Shown piece by piece: positions 17,448 to 25,427 of a stretch of 61,604 nt of DNA. The notes beneath the pieces were generated by a model. The model was not told the origin of the DNA. It searched no databases and saw nothing but the letters and a program-made list of their open reading frames with translations. How positions within the stretch are numbered: position 1 is the first letter of the stretch; every line of letters begins with the position of its first letter. Source of the DNA: Candidatus Poribacteria bacterium (GTDB taxonomy: Bacteria > Poribacteria > WGA-4E > WGA-3G); contig JAJEEK010000012.1 of the NCBI GenBank assembly GCA_022821065.1, positions 1 to 61,604 on the forward strand, given 5' to 3'. Both the position numbers and the translations under genes were made by a program.

Positions 17448-17492
17448 CATGTTCTTTAGGTATCAAGAAATACCTAACAAAATAATAATAGA

Positions 17493-17604
17493 AGTTAACA
17501 GTTGTCAGTACGCAGTTTTCAGGTAAAAGAGAAAATTAATAACCCCAACGTCTCTTTCTGATAACTGAAAGATTTTTCGCAGAAAAATCGTACTGCTAAC
17601 TTTA
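17493..17604. repeat. Second intergenic repeat family, copy between gspF and gspG
   Basis: The segment contains gttaacagttgtcagtacg, then gaaagatttttcgcag and aaaatcgtactgctaac. The part at 17571-17595 is the reverse complement of the block at 35673-35693, and related blocks lie at about 33350, 34119 and 37404. It ends about 20 bp before the gspG ribosome site. Confidence 0.7.
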
Positions 17605-17626
17605 ACCATTTAGGAGAAAAATTACA

Positions 17627-18082
17627 ATGTTCACGCAACTGAAATCCGATGAGTCCGGATTAACGCTAATTGAACTGACGATCGTTATCGTTATCTTAGG
17701 GATCTTGGCAGCCTTTATCGCGCCGCGGGTCATCAATGCACCGCAGCAAGCGAAAGTCTCAAAGGCACAAACAGAAATTAGCGGTATCAAAACCGCCTTG
17801 GAACAGTACGCCATAGCAATCGGTGAATACCCGACAACCGAACAAGGGTTAAACGCCTTGTGGCGCGCACCGAGTCCAGCACCACAGAATTGGGACGGTC
17901 CCTACATTGACAGTCCAAACTTTGCAGACCCCTGGGGTAACCCTTATGTCTATCGTCAACCGAGCACGCATTACGGCTACGACTATGATCTCTATTCAAT
18001 GGGCAAGGATGGTAAGGTCGGAGGCACCGAGTTAGACGCAGACATCACCAATTGGATTGAAGAAACAACCGCAGCCTATTAA
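17627..18082 (+). CDS. gspG: Major pseudopilin GspG
   Basis: A 151-residue protein with a class III (prepilin) leader. Cleavage is expected after G11, giving mature LTLIE with glutamate at +5, then a hydrophobic helix. The C-terminal half has the GspG hallmarks: EYPTTEQGLNALW, the DPWGNPY motif, and a calcium-site-like tail GKDGKVGG...DITNW. GspG polymerises into the pseudopilus. TAGGAG lies upstream of the ATG. A prepilin peptidase (GspO/PilD) is needed but is not in this window. Confidence 0.95.
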   Translation: MFTQLKSDESGLTLIELTIVIVILGILAAFIAPRVINAPQQAKVSKAQTEISGIKTALEQYAIAIGEYPTTEQGLNALWRAPSPAPQNWDGPYIDSPNFADPWGNPYVYRQPSTHYGYDYDLYSMGKDGKVGGTELDADITNWIEETTAAY

Positions 18083-18086
18083 AACG

Positions 18087-18788
18087 ATGCGACAAATATT
18101 GGATAGGCGAGTGCTTCGGAACTCGCCTACTTCTCAATCTCAACGCGGCTTCACGATCACAGAATTACTGATCGTTTTGACGCTCATGGGTATCCTGTCG
18201 GCTGTTTCTATGCCGACGCTCAAAGGTTTCGCCGTAACGCGTCGATTGAAGGCATCCGCGCATACGATCCGCAGCCTACTCACGTTCGCACGCGATATGG
18301 CGATCACTGACCGAGCAGCGCACTTAGTCGTTTTCGATCTCAATAATGATCGGTGTTGGCTCGCTTCCAGTGAAACATTTAACCCGAGCAGCCCCCTCGC
18401 GTCGGCACTCACTGCCCAGAATTCCACGGTTGGCAACGCTTCCACAACGAATACAAATGTGAATCCATTGGCAACCACAAATTCTACACAACAGGCGGGA
18501 ACGTTCACGCGCACCAGCGGAATCTTAGGGGTGCCTTACGCGATGGAGAAGAATGTCACATTGGCAGCTATAGTAACCAGCCAGAATGGTCGTACGACGC
18601 AAGCCGATTCGGGAGTCGGGTATATCTATTTCTCACCGACCGCTACCTCCCAAGAGTCACTCATCTACCTCCAGAACTCACGAAATCAAATAATGTCTGT
18701 CGCTGTTGAAGCCGCAAGTGGACGCGTTACGGTCCTACAACTCGCAGCCGAAGAAATTGAGACGTTAGGGTTTAGCACACAAAACTGA
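18087..18788 (+). CDS. gspH: Minor pseudopilin, GspH-like
   Basis: From ATG 18087 the product is 233 residues, with prepilin cleavage at G21|F22 and glutamate at +5 (FTITE). A GspH-like beta-rich body follows, with a serine/threonine/asparagine-rich insert around 115-150. The open frame extends to a TTG at 18057 inside gspG, but no ribosome site supports either start strongly. The letter H is assigned from position between G and I and from the FTITELLIVL leader. Confidence 0.75.
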   Translation: MRQILDRRVLRNSPTSQSQRGFTITELLIVLTLMGILSAVSMPTLKGFAVTRRLKASAHTIRSLLTFARDMAITDRAAHLVVFDLNNDRCWLASSETFNPSSPLASALTAQNSTVGNASTTNTNVNPLATTNSTQQAGTFTRTSGILGVPYAMEKNVTLAAIVTSQNGRTTQADSGVGYIYFSPTATSQESLIYLQNSRNQIMSVAVEAASGRVTVLQLAAEEIETLGFSTQN

Positions 18789-18857
18789 CCTATCTGCAGT
18801 TTTGCCGTATTCGTTGGATGATTGTCCAAACACATTTCGGGGGTTCCTACAAAACTT

Positions 18858-19304
18858 ATGAGATTGCCAATTAAACGCTCAGTGTCAACAAGAAATGACG
18901 GGTTTACGCTCGTTGAGATACTCGTAACTTTAGCGATTTTGGCGGCTGTTCTCCCCGCCCTTTTGAACGCCTTCGCTTCCGCTGCGCGCAACCAAGCACT
19001 TTCAGATAACAGTACCACCGCGCTCTATCTCCTGAAGTTTCAGATGGCACAGATTGAGATGGAAGGTTTTCCAGATGTCGGGGAGGCATCCGGAGAATTC
19101 GGTGAGAACTCACGCTACAGTTGGAACTCCATCATTGAGGACATAGAATCCGAAGAAATTGAGAATGTCCGACGCGTGCAAGTAACCGTCACGTGGATAC
19201 ATAAAAGCAGAGAGCGTTCAATGTCTATGACAACTTTCATCGCTGATAGACAAAAGTCACAAACACAAACGCAGCAGGGGCAGCAACAAGGCGGTGGACG
19301 ATAA
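18858..19304 (+). CDS. gspI: Minor pseudopilin, GspI-like
   Basis: The 148-residue product from ATG 18858 has prepilin cleavage at G15|F16 with glutamate at +5 (FTLVE). A hydrophobic helix follows, then a short body with YLLKFQMAQIEMEGFPD, comparable to the 'A..LA..Q...' segment of GspI. The Gln-rich tail (QTQTQQGQQQGGGR) is unusual. An upstream TTG at 18822 would lengthen the leader beyond the usual size. Confidence 0.75.
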   Translation: MRLPIKRSVSTRNDGFTLVEILVTLAILAAVLPALLNAFASAARNQALSDNSTTALYLLKFQMAQIEMEGFPDVGEASGEFGENSRYSWNSIIEDIESEEIENVRRVQVTVTWIHKSRERSMSMTTFIADRQKSQTQTQQGQQQGGGR

Positions 19305-19338
19305 CCGTCCCTTGATGGCGCAACGGAGTACCGTAGAC

Positions 19339-20259
19339 ATGAAAACGCAAAAGAGACATACCGACACAATTGATGAAAGTGGGCTGACCCTCGTTGAAAT
19401 GCTCATGGCTGTTAGCATCCTCGTTATCATCGGCGGATCGGCGTATTTTGCCTTCAAAACAGCCGTTGATGCCTATCATCAGACCGAAGCGCGAGTATTG
19501 GCAGCACAGAGATGTCGGTTCGCTATGGATCGGATTGTGACCGACCTCGGAAACATGCAAATCTCGACGCAGGAACCGGAACTCGCATTGTACGCACAAG
19601 ACGGACCCAGTCAGCCCGGTGATAGAGACATGATCAGCTTCGTTACACTCCTGAGGACCGACCCTGACCCGTTTGCAGCGCAGCTTTCAAGCGTCCAATC
19701 CCCGAATATCTCACAAGTCCCACAACCCCTTTTAAGCGACGTTCAACGTGTAGCGTACTTTGTCGGCGCAGAACCGATGCCGGGTCAATCCGCCCTCGAT
19801 TCAGGAAACTTTCAAGACAGTTTTACTGAAAACACGTCTGAGGAGGAGGGAGGCACATCCGCGCTCTTCCGCATTACAACCACAACACTTGACCCAGAAA
19901 CCGTTATCAGTCCTATCTTAGAAACCGGAACGATACCGGAAACAGACGAAAACGGCGACCCGATTTACGTTGACATCGCAACCCTTATCACTGGACTCAC
20001 TAATTTTGATTTACAATATTATGATGCAGAGACAGAAATATGGAATACTTCATGGGAGGACCCAGAAAGTGTTCCGAGTGCCGTACAAATCCTGATATCG
20101 GTGCAAGGCGAAACAGGCGCACCCGTAAGTACAAATACCACGACACAGTTTACAACGCAAAACCAACCGGTCGTACCGTCAAACAGTATGACCCAATCAA
20201 CGATGGTCTATCTCCGAGCGAGTGCCACCGCTGGTGGCGGGGCTCAGGGAGCACCCTAA
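19339..20259 (+). CDS. gspJ: Minor pseudopilin, GspJ-like
   Basis: The ATG at 19339 (GGAG about 9 bp upstream) gives 306 residues with cleavage at G15|L16 and glutamate at +5 (LTLVE). GspJ proteins are normally about 200 residues; this one has a longer acidic C-terminal part. An extended start (GTG 19294) would overlap gspI. The stop is directly followed by the ATG of gspK. Confidence 0.78.
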   Translation: MKTQKRHTDTIDESGLTLVEMLMAVSILVIIGGSAYFAFKTAVDAYHQTEARVLAAQRCRFAMDRIVTDLGNMQISTQEPELALYAQDGPSQPGDRDMISFVTLLRTDPDPFAAQLSSVQSPNISQVPQPLLSDVQRVAYFVGAEPMPGQSALDSGNFQDSFTENTSEEEGGTSALFRITTTTLDPETVISPILETGTIPETDENGDPIYVDIATLITGLTNFDLQYYDAETEIWNTSWEDPESVPSAVQILISVQGETGAPVSTNTTTQFTTQNQPVVPSNSMTQSTMVYLRASATAGGGAQGAP

Positions 20260-21825
20260 ATGATAGCACTCACAAAGCGGTTTTTCGATACATTCTACAA
20301 GGAACAGCGCGGGTTATCACTCGTGTCAACCCTCTGGATACTTACGATCCTCTCTGTTTTGGCGGCGCAGCTCCTTTATTCGATCCATATAGAACAGCGC
20401 ACGCAACGAAACTTTCTCGATAGAGCAAAATTTCACTACGCAGCGAAGGCTGGCTTCGAGTGGACACTCGCTGTTATGCGAACTGATCAGACGCCTTTCG
20501 ATTCGCTCGGTGAAAATTGGGCTGAACCTATTCAAGGTCAAATAGATGATGGCGTACAGACAGGAAACCTCTTGAACTATCAGGTAACGGTTACTGATGA
20601 AGCCTCAAAAGTTAATATTAATGTTGCCGATGTTGGACTCATCACGAATTTGCTTATGCAAGCCGGAGCTCCACAAGACGACCCACTAACCCAGGAACTC
20701 GCCAACGTTATTGTTCAAGGACAACCTTATCGAACCGTTCGGGACCTCGCACGTGTCGAAGGAATGACATCTCAACTCCTTTACGGGACCCAACAAGCAG
20801 CTGCATCAACACAGCCAGCTGCCACCACACAAGGACAAGGCACACCTCCAAACAGTCTATCCGACACCGGAGTGCCTTTAGCAACTGAGACACAGGCACA
20901 ACCCGGATTGGTGGATTTGGCAACCATCTATTCACTCGATGCAAGCACTGACCCGGATGGACAAGCACTCGTTAATCTCAACACAGCCGACGAAGGACAA
21001 TTGACGCAACTTGAGACACAAGGTCAAGGTGGCGGGCAACCGGTCTTTTCACAAGCGGAAGCGCAATCCTTGACACAACAGCGGGATTTCGGCAGTTTGA
21101 GCGAACTCATGGAAATACGGGCGGTCTCTGATGAGATTTTCAACAGCATCCAGAGCCGAATCACCACTGAGGATACCAGCGAAAATCAAGGAAACCAAAA
21201 CAACGAAGACGATGAAGAACGGAACGGACCTCAACAGGAACAGGGCGAAGATGGACAAATCAATATCAATACCGCCGATGTCGAAACCTTGGAATCTTTG
21301 GACGATATTGACATAGGCATTGCCGAACGGATCGTCGACCATCGAGATTCACAAGGATTTTTTCAGAACATTGACGCTATTAAAGATGTCAGAATGTTAA
21401 CACAACAAGAGTTCATCGGTATCATCGATAAAATAACCTTGAAAGATGGAGAGACACGCAGTGGACTCATTAATGTTAATACGGCTCCCGTTGAAATTTT
21501 AGCACTGCTACCGGGGATGGACCCAGAGAAGGCACAAGCGATTGTCACACGTCGAGAACAAGACCCGCCAGACGATTCGCCGGTACTCAGTTTCACAGAA
21601 GAAATAACGGGGAACCCGTTCATGAACATCTCAGAACTTTCGGAGATGGAAGAGATCGACTTTAATACGTTCCGGGAACTTGCCGACTGGGTAACCTATC
21701 GTTCACACGGGTACCGCATTGACGCAAGCGGAATCGATGCTTCAGGTAAAGCCATCTCAACATGTGTCGGTATCATTGATCGCACAGGTGACGAAGTTGT
21801 TGTTCAATATTGGAGACAGGATTAG
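20260..21825 (+). CDS. gspK: GspK-like pseudopilin with helix-hairpin-helix-type modules
   Basis: A 521-residue protein. Its prepilin leader ends at G18|L19 and, as usual for GspK, lacks glutamate at +5 (LSLVS). It begins with the GspK-type body (FHYAAKAGFEWTLAVMRTD). Four segments then start with N-x-N-x-A: VNINVADV (about 117), VNLNTADE (about 237), ININTADV (about 334) and INVNTAPV (about 403). Each is followed by a helix-turn-helix like the ComEA/HhH fold. GspK is usually about 320 residues, so this is a clear expansion, with Gln- and Glu-rich linkers. GspK caps the pseudopilus tip with I and J. Confidence 0.82.
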   Translation: MIALTKRFFDTFYKEQRGLSLVSTLWILTILSVLAAQLLYSIHIEQRTQRNFLDRAKFHYAAKAGFEWTLAVMRTDQTPFDSLGENWAEPIQGQIDDGVQTGNLLNYQVTVTDEASKVNINVADVGLITNLLMQAGAPQDDPLTQELANVIVQGQPYRTVRDLARVEGMTSQLLYGTQQAAASTQPAATTQGQGTPPNSLSDTGVPLATETQAQPGLVDLATIYSLDASTDPDGQALVNLNTADEGQLTQLETQGQGGGQPVFSQAEAQSLTQQRDFGSLSELMEIRAVSDEIFNSIQSRITTEDTSENQGNQNNEDDEERNGPQQEQGEDGQININTADVETLESLDDIDIGIAERIVDHRDSQGFFQNIDAIKDVRMLTQQEFIGIIDKITLKDGETRSGLINVNTAPVEILALLPGMDPEKAQAIVTRREQDPPDDSPVLSFTEEITGNPFMNISELSEMEEIDFNTFRELADWVTYRSHGYRIDASGIDASGKAISTCVGIIDRTGDEVVVQYWRQD

Positions 21826-21874
21826 AGGTTTTTTAACTATTAAGTTTTTGTGTATCGCTCCACTACGTTCCGAT

Positions 21875-21932
21875 AATGGCTTTCGGCTTTCAGCAGGAAT
21901 GGCTTTCGGCTTTCGGAAACCTCTTGGTTTCC
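21875..21932. repeat. Short direct repeat plus hairpin upstream of the PilM/PilN-type gene
   Basis: aatggctttcggctttc occurs at 21875-21891 and again at 21898-21914. The second copy is followed by a perfect 7-bp hairpin, ggaaacc (21915-21921), tctt loop, ggtttcc (21926-21932). The remaining gap to 22084 has no gene I can support. Confidence 0.65.
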
Positions 21933-22084
21933 GATGGCTTCTTTGCCGATTGCTGACTGCCTCTTTGCTGACGGCTAATTCTCGGTATTGCCAATAGAGA
22001 GCAGTCGCAACGAAGGCGCGACGGACAACAGAGAACGACGCACCGACCGCGAGAACCCTGATTGAACCGCAAGGAAAATTAAAA

Positions 22085-23899
22085 ATGGCGAAAAAGCAAG
22101 TCGTGGCGATTGATGTCGGCACGCACACAGCGAAGATGGTTCAACTCGAACAATCATCTACGGGTGTGCATCTAATCAACGCAAATTTTGTTACATATCA
22201 AGACGCAGATGACCGGTATCAGGTCGCGCAGGCGTTGGAGCACCTATGGGAACCCTTAGGGAAACCGCCAAATCAAGGGAATTTACGCGCACTATTCAAC
22301 AGAGATAAGTCGGAAGTCGTTCTCGCACTTCCGAGGTCTCTGGTCAGCACAAAGCGTTTAGCCAATTTACCTGCCGCAACTGATGATCAACTCGCGAATA
22401 TCGTCGAGATTGCCGCTGAAGCGGAACTCCCGTTTCAGGTTAACGAAGCGATCTTTACTTATCACGATGTACGCCGAACATCAGATGCGACTTCGGTAGA
22501 ATTGATATCTACCCGACGATCATCGGTCACGGATTATCTCAATCTTCTCGAACAAAACGGTGTTGTCGTGTCCGGCGTTACACCTTCGATGATCGCTATT
22601 GCTGAGGTGGCAGCAAACGGCGGATGCACCAAACCGACTTTCATTGTTGACATCGGTGCGCGGTATACGGATTTCTGTTTCCTCGAAAACGGCATTCTCC
22701 GATTTTCACGGAGTTTCCGACTCGGGGGCAACAACCTGTCCGAACATATCAGTCGTACTTTGAATATTGATACCGATGCCGCAGCAGAAGAAAAACGACA
22801 TATCTCCGCGGATGAGGCACCAACATCTACGTGGACAGCACAATTGATTTCTGAACTCCAGCGTTCCATTGCCGCCGCGAACCTACAGCGTGAACAGGGC
22901 GCCAGCGATGCAGAGAACGACGCTATTGAACCTGAAAATCCAACGCTCTCTATAACTGAACCTGAAATCTGGTTATCTGGTGGGGGTGCACGTGTCCCCG
23001 ATCTCGCCCCTCTTTTGGAAACGGAACTTAATGTCCCGACAATGCTATGGCATCCGCTTCAGGCAATTGAACAACATGCAAATATTAAAATCGAACCCAA
23101 TCAAGCAGAAGTCCGAGCCCTACTCGACGAATACGGTGATACGCTGGCAGTTCCATTAGGTGTCGGACTTAGTGCACTAAACCCGGCGGTTGATGTCTCT
23201 CTGTTACCTAAGGAGACAGCCGAGACGATCACGCAAACAGCACGGCAACGTCAGATTTTTGCGACAGCAGGGTTGGGAATCTTGATAATCGGTGGGGCCC
23301 TTTTTGGTGGTTATACGCTTCAACGCACACAGAAGCATAGAGCCGAACTGGTAGATCAGAGACTCGCAAGTTACGCACAACCAATGGCAGCCGCACAAAC
23401 ACAACTCGGACGAGAGTTAGCACTTACAGAGATGTTGACGCATAATATCTCGCCACTCGATATTTTGCACGCACTCAGTGAGATGTTTCGCGATAGAACA
23501 CAAGTCGCATGGACAAACTTTAATATTACCAATCTCAACGTCCCTGAAACGGCACGCATTACTTTCAATTTGGAGGGTTCCTCCCATAATGCCATTAATT
23601 CTCTTTTAGGAGCACTCGGCAGCTCTGGGGTCTTCACCAATATTCGACCTGGCGAGGTCACAACAATTACACAAGAGAGAAAACAAATTTTTCAAGTACA
23701 GGTGCGGTGTAATTTAACCGCGTCGGCTGTCAAAACATTTGCTAAAAAACGCTATCCGATGCCCGAAGTCCCGATGGATGAAAATGAATCGGTAGCAACG
23801 GAAGACGAACCAAATATTGAGCCACCCCTACCGAAAACCGATGAATCTAAAAACGAAAAAGTTGAACTTGAAAATAAAGAAAACGAGGACGATAGATAA
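22085..23899 (+). CDS. PilM/PilN-type fusion, functional GspL
   Basis: A 604-residue protein. Residues 1-320 form an actin-like PilM ATPase fold: VAIDVGTHTAKMVQL at 6-20, FIVDIGARYTDFCFLENG near 185, and WLSGGGARVPDLAPLLE near 300. A single membrane helix near 391-415 (FATAGLGILIIGGALFGGY) is followed by a PilN-type periplasmic coiled coil and ferredoxin-like domain, and an acidic tail. GspL has the same cytoplasmic-actin-fold/TM/ferredoxin plan, so this should recruit GspE to the membrane. The pilus-type sequence flavour sets it apart from proteobacterial GspL. Confidence 0.85.
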   Translation: MAKKQVVAIDVGTHTAKMVQLEQSSTGVHLINANFVTYQDADDRYQVAQALEHLWEPLGKPPNQGNLRALFNRDKSEVVLALPRSLVSTKRLANLPAATDDQLANIVEIAAEAELPFQVNEAIFTYHDVRRTSDATSVELISTRRSSVTDYLNLLEQNGVVVSGVTPSMIAIAEVAANGGCTKPTFIVDIGARYTDFCFLENGILRFSRSFRLGGNNLSEHISRTLNIDTDAAAEEKRHISADEAPTSTWTAQLISELQRSIAAANLQREQGASDAENDAIEPENPTLSITEPEIWLSGGGARVPDLAPLLETELNVPTMLWHPLQAIEQHANIKIEPNQAEVRALLDEYGDTLAVPLGVGLSALNPAVDVSLLPKETAETITQTARQRQIFATAGLGILIIGGALFGGYTLQRTQKHRAELVDQRLASYAQPMAAAQTQLGRELALTEMLTHNISPLDILHALSEMFRDRTQVAWTNFNITNLNVPETARITFNLEGSSHNAINSLLGALGSSGVFTNIRPGEVTTITQERKQIFQVQVRCNLTASAVKTFAKKRYPMPEVPMDENESVATEDEPNIEPPLPKTDESKNEKVELENKENEDDR

Positions 23900-23906
23900 T
23901 AAATAT

Positions 23907-24025
23907 AGGACTTACGCATGCGGCTCTTTTGTAGCATAAACTGTTAGTTTGTGCCATCAGAACGCTGTGTTTTCCGAGAATTCTCATCTAACACAACGAG
24001 CTACAGTCAAAATTGCGTAAGTCCT
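23907..24025. repeat. Dispersed palindromic element, copy 3
   Basis: 119 bp with perfect ends aggacttacgca (23907-23918) and tgcgtaagtcct (24014-24025), in the gap between the GspL-like and GspM-like genes. TA occurs on both sides. The internal hairpin is present. Confidence 0.9.
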
Positions 24026-24057
24026 AAAATATTCGGATTTTTATTGAGGATTAAATT

Positions 24058-25329
24058 ATGGAACTGGACCTCCAATTAACGCCACGAAGCCGAATTCTGC
24101 TCGCCATTTTGGGAGCGGTACTTCTTATTTTGGTCGCAATACAAGTCGTTCCTGCTTTCTATCGCCTGTTTGTAAATCAGGAGGCTAAAGCCAAACAAGA
24201 GCAGTTGCTAAAAACTGAAAACCTTGTACGGGCTGCAGAGGTGCTTAAACCTATTGAAGCCGAGATTTATAAGGCAACCGGATTGGCAAACACAGAAAAC
24301 CAAGAGGATGATGATCAAAAGATAGTATCACTTTTTGATACCCAACCTCCGGAGACTGTTATTCGAGCACGCGTTGATGGATTGGTCAGACGCGCCGGTA
24401 TAGAACAAAATTATCAACTCCTAACAAAGCCTGCTGCAGGTAAGCAGAACCTAAAGTTAACATTGCAAAACCGAGAACGTCTCATTCTTTATCTCTATCT
24501 CAAGCATATTGAGTCAGAGGAAGGAGAACTCACGGAAATGGCAGCACAAGAGGCAGAGGATAATTCGTTCGACATGATGATGGAGGCATGGTTGTCGGGT
24601 ACAACAGCGTCCGATACGGATGCAGAATCGGAGGAAACAGATGAAGGGGCGTCTGACGCAGAATCCGTAGAAGATGTGGAACCAGAAAGTACCGCACAAT
24701 CAGCGGACCCAGAAACTCAGACAGATCCATCGGAATACGCCTCACTGCCAGAAACGATACCGCTTTCGCTTCGTGTTAAACTCGCTTCGTATATCAGAAG
24801 TATGGTAACACAACAACTTCGCGGAGCAACTGATTTCAGACAAGGATTCTTTGCGGCACAAGTTCTGAAAATTGAAACGCCTGCCTCTCCCGGTATTTTC
24901 GGCATCGGTGCGAAACCCGCTGCCGTTGAAGTGCAGCTGCGAAGAAATAGTCCGCTATTGGAAATCCTCATGCAAACGCCTGACGAGTACGCTGAGGAGC
25001 AACCCACAGCCGCTGAACTTCAATCGGCACTCGTCAAATACATTGAAAAGATTCAGGCACAGCGAGCATCCTTTTTAGAGCAGCTCGCTTTGGCACCACC
25101 GACCTACGAAACACAACTTTACACGGTCGAAATGAAATTCAAAACAGACCTTGGAAAACTCGTTAGCTTGAACCACCTTATTGAGACAAACGCTAAATGG
25201 CTAACCGTGCGGGATATGCGAATCTCTGCTGACAAGCAGACATCAAACGCACAACGCGGTCGAAATCGTGGTCGGGATAACGCAACAAACCTAAATGTTG
25301 ACCTATTTCTTATCGCTCAAATATTCTAA
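24058..25329 (+). CDS. GspM/PilO-like membrane protein of the secretion locus
   Basis: A 423-residue protein with a short cytoplasmic N-terminus, one membrane helix (about 13-33) and a coiled-coil segment (about 35-75). Later comes a ferredoxin-like region (LKLTLQNRERLILYLYLKHIES), an acidic Asp/Glu/Thr-rich linker (about 180-222), and another folded region ending in a second ferredoxin-like strand set (ETQLYTVEMKFKTDLGKLVSLNHLIE). Topology and position between the L and D genes suggest the GspM/PilO role of partnering the L protein. It is more than twice the usual GspM length. Confidence 0.7.
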   Translation: MELDLQLTPRSRILLAILGAVLLILVAIQVVPAFYRLFVNQEAKAKQEQLLKTENLVRAAEVLKPIEAEIYKATGLANTENQEDDDQKIVSLFDTQPPETVIRARVDGLVRRAGIEQNYQLLTKPAAGKQNLKLTLQNRERLILYLYLKHIESEEGELTEMAAQEAEDNSFDMMMEAWLSGTTASDTDAESEETDEGASDAESVEDVEPESTAQSADPETQTDPSEYASLPETIPLSLRVKLASYIRSMVTQQLRGATDFRQGFFAAQVLKIETPASPGIFGIGAKPAAVEVQLRRNSPLLEILMQTPDEYAEEQPTAAELQSALVKYIEKIQAQRASFLEQLALAPPTYETQLYTVEMKFKTDLGKLVSLNHLIETNAKWLTVRDMRISADKQTSNAQRGRNRGRDNATNLNVDLFLIAQIF

Positions 25330-25427
25330 CTTTACCGAGGTCGATAGATCGATTTCGGCTCTTAAAAAACTGCCTAAACCTTACGAGGGCGGCAGGAAAA
25401 TGGAGCAAATCAAAAGGATCGGATGTT

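Noticed and set aside
21875..21914. Two 17-bp direct repeats considered as a mini CRISPR array
   Set aside because: Only two copies, a 6-bp spacer and no cas genes; it is a simple duplicated motif.
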